DNA from: Amoebidium appalachense
Lineage: Eukaryota; Ichthyosporea
Assembly (NCBI GenBank): GCA_963693365.1
Contig: CAVNZM010000015.1
Coordinates: 4,712,001-4,776,000, forward strand
Direction of reading: 5' to 3'
Length of the DNA: 64,000 nucleotides
Position 1 is the first letter of the stretch. Each line of letters opens with the position of its first letter. The position numbers and the translations under genes are program-made. Shown here piece by piece: positions 45,946-64,000 of this stretch. The notes under the pieces are model-generated. The model was not told where the DNA came from and ran no database searches. It worked only from the letters and a program-made list of their open reading frames with translations.

Positions 45946-64000
<18,055 letters not shown>

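Overview
This is nuclear DNA of an intron-rich eukaryote. Protein-coding exons of 31-224 bp are separated by introns of several hundred to more than 2,000 bp, built largely from microsatellites ((CA)n, (GT)n, (GA)n) and long G or C homopolymer runs. The exon models below were assembled by eye from homology, splice signals (often GTACGT or GTATGT donors and CACAG acceptors) and reading-frame phase. The organism cannot be named. Animal-like ACOT11/12 and TRAF architectures beside an F-box protein of plant-like flavour suggest a unicellular eukaryote or early-branching lineage, but this is an inference.

Layout: (1) 1-2.6 kb is simple repeats and unassigned DNA. (2) 2663-3607 (+) is an unrecognised 314-residue protein. 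(3) 6222-15277 (-) is a split gene for a Tim44/mL45-type mitochondrial ribosomal protein. (4) 16177-25328 (+) is a complete 11-exon PRCC homologue of 388 residues, divergent from gene 3 across a CCAAT-containing spacer. (5) 26.95-27.44 kb is a degraded LINE 3' end. (6) 27618-29495 (-) is a TRAF-family gene (RING, TRAF zinc fingers, MATH) with two frame breaks. (7) 29.8-30.7 kb (-) is a reverse-transcriptase remnant. (8) 33-39.9 kb holds an F-box gene (-), two further minus-strand exons, a tentative small plus-strand gene and a palindromic MITE. (9) 41550-about 44960 (+) is a LINE with a 1,015-residue open frame. (10) 45946 to at least 63388 (+) is a 21-exon acyl-CoA thioesterase (two HotDog domains, START, C-terminal coiled coil) that reaches the window end without a stop.

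The genes look like unrelated housekeeping functions (mitochondrial translation, splicing or cell-cycle factor, ubiquitin-type signalling, lipid thioester hydrolysis) with no sign of a shared pathway. The notable biology is in the introns. First, a dispersed element family of up to about 370 bp, usually ending in a C-run, lies in the sense orientation of its host gene in every intronic copy found. Second, tandem duplications repeatedly straddle exon-intron junctions, copying real acceptors or donors together with the first or last codons. Third, many acceptors are the last AG of a (CA)n tract while (GT)n tracts lie near donors, so intron ends could base-pair. Fourth, the LINE carries a (CA)n tract in its 3' UTR in both copies seen. 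No CRISPR array or confident RNA gene was found.
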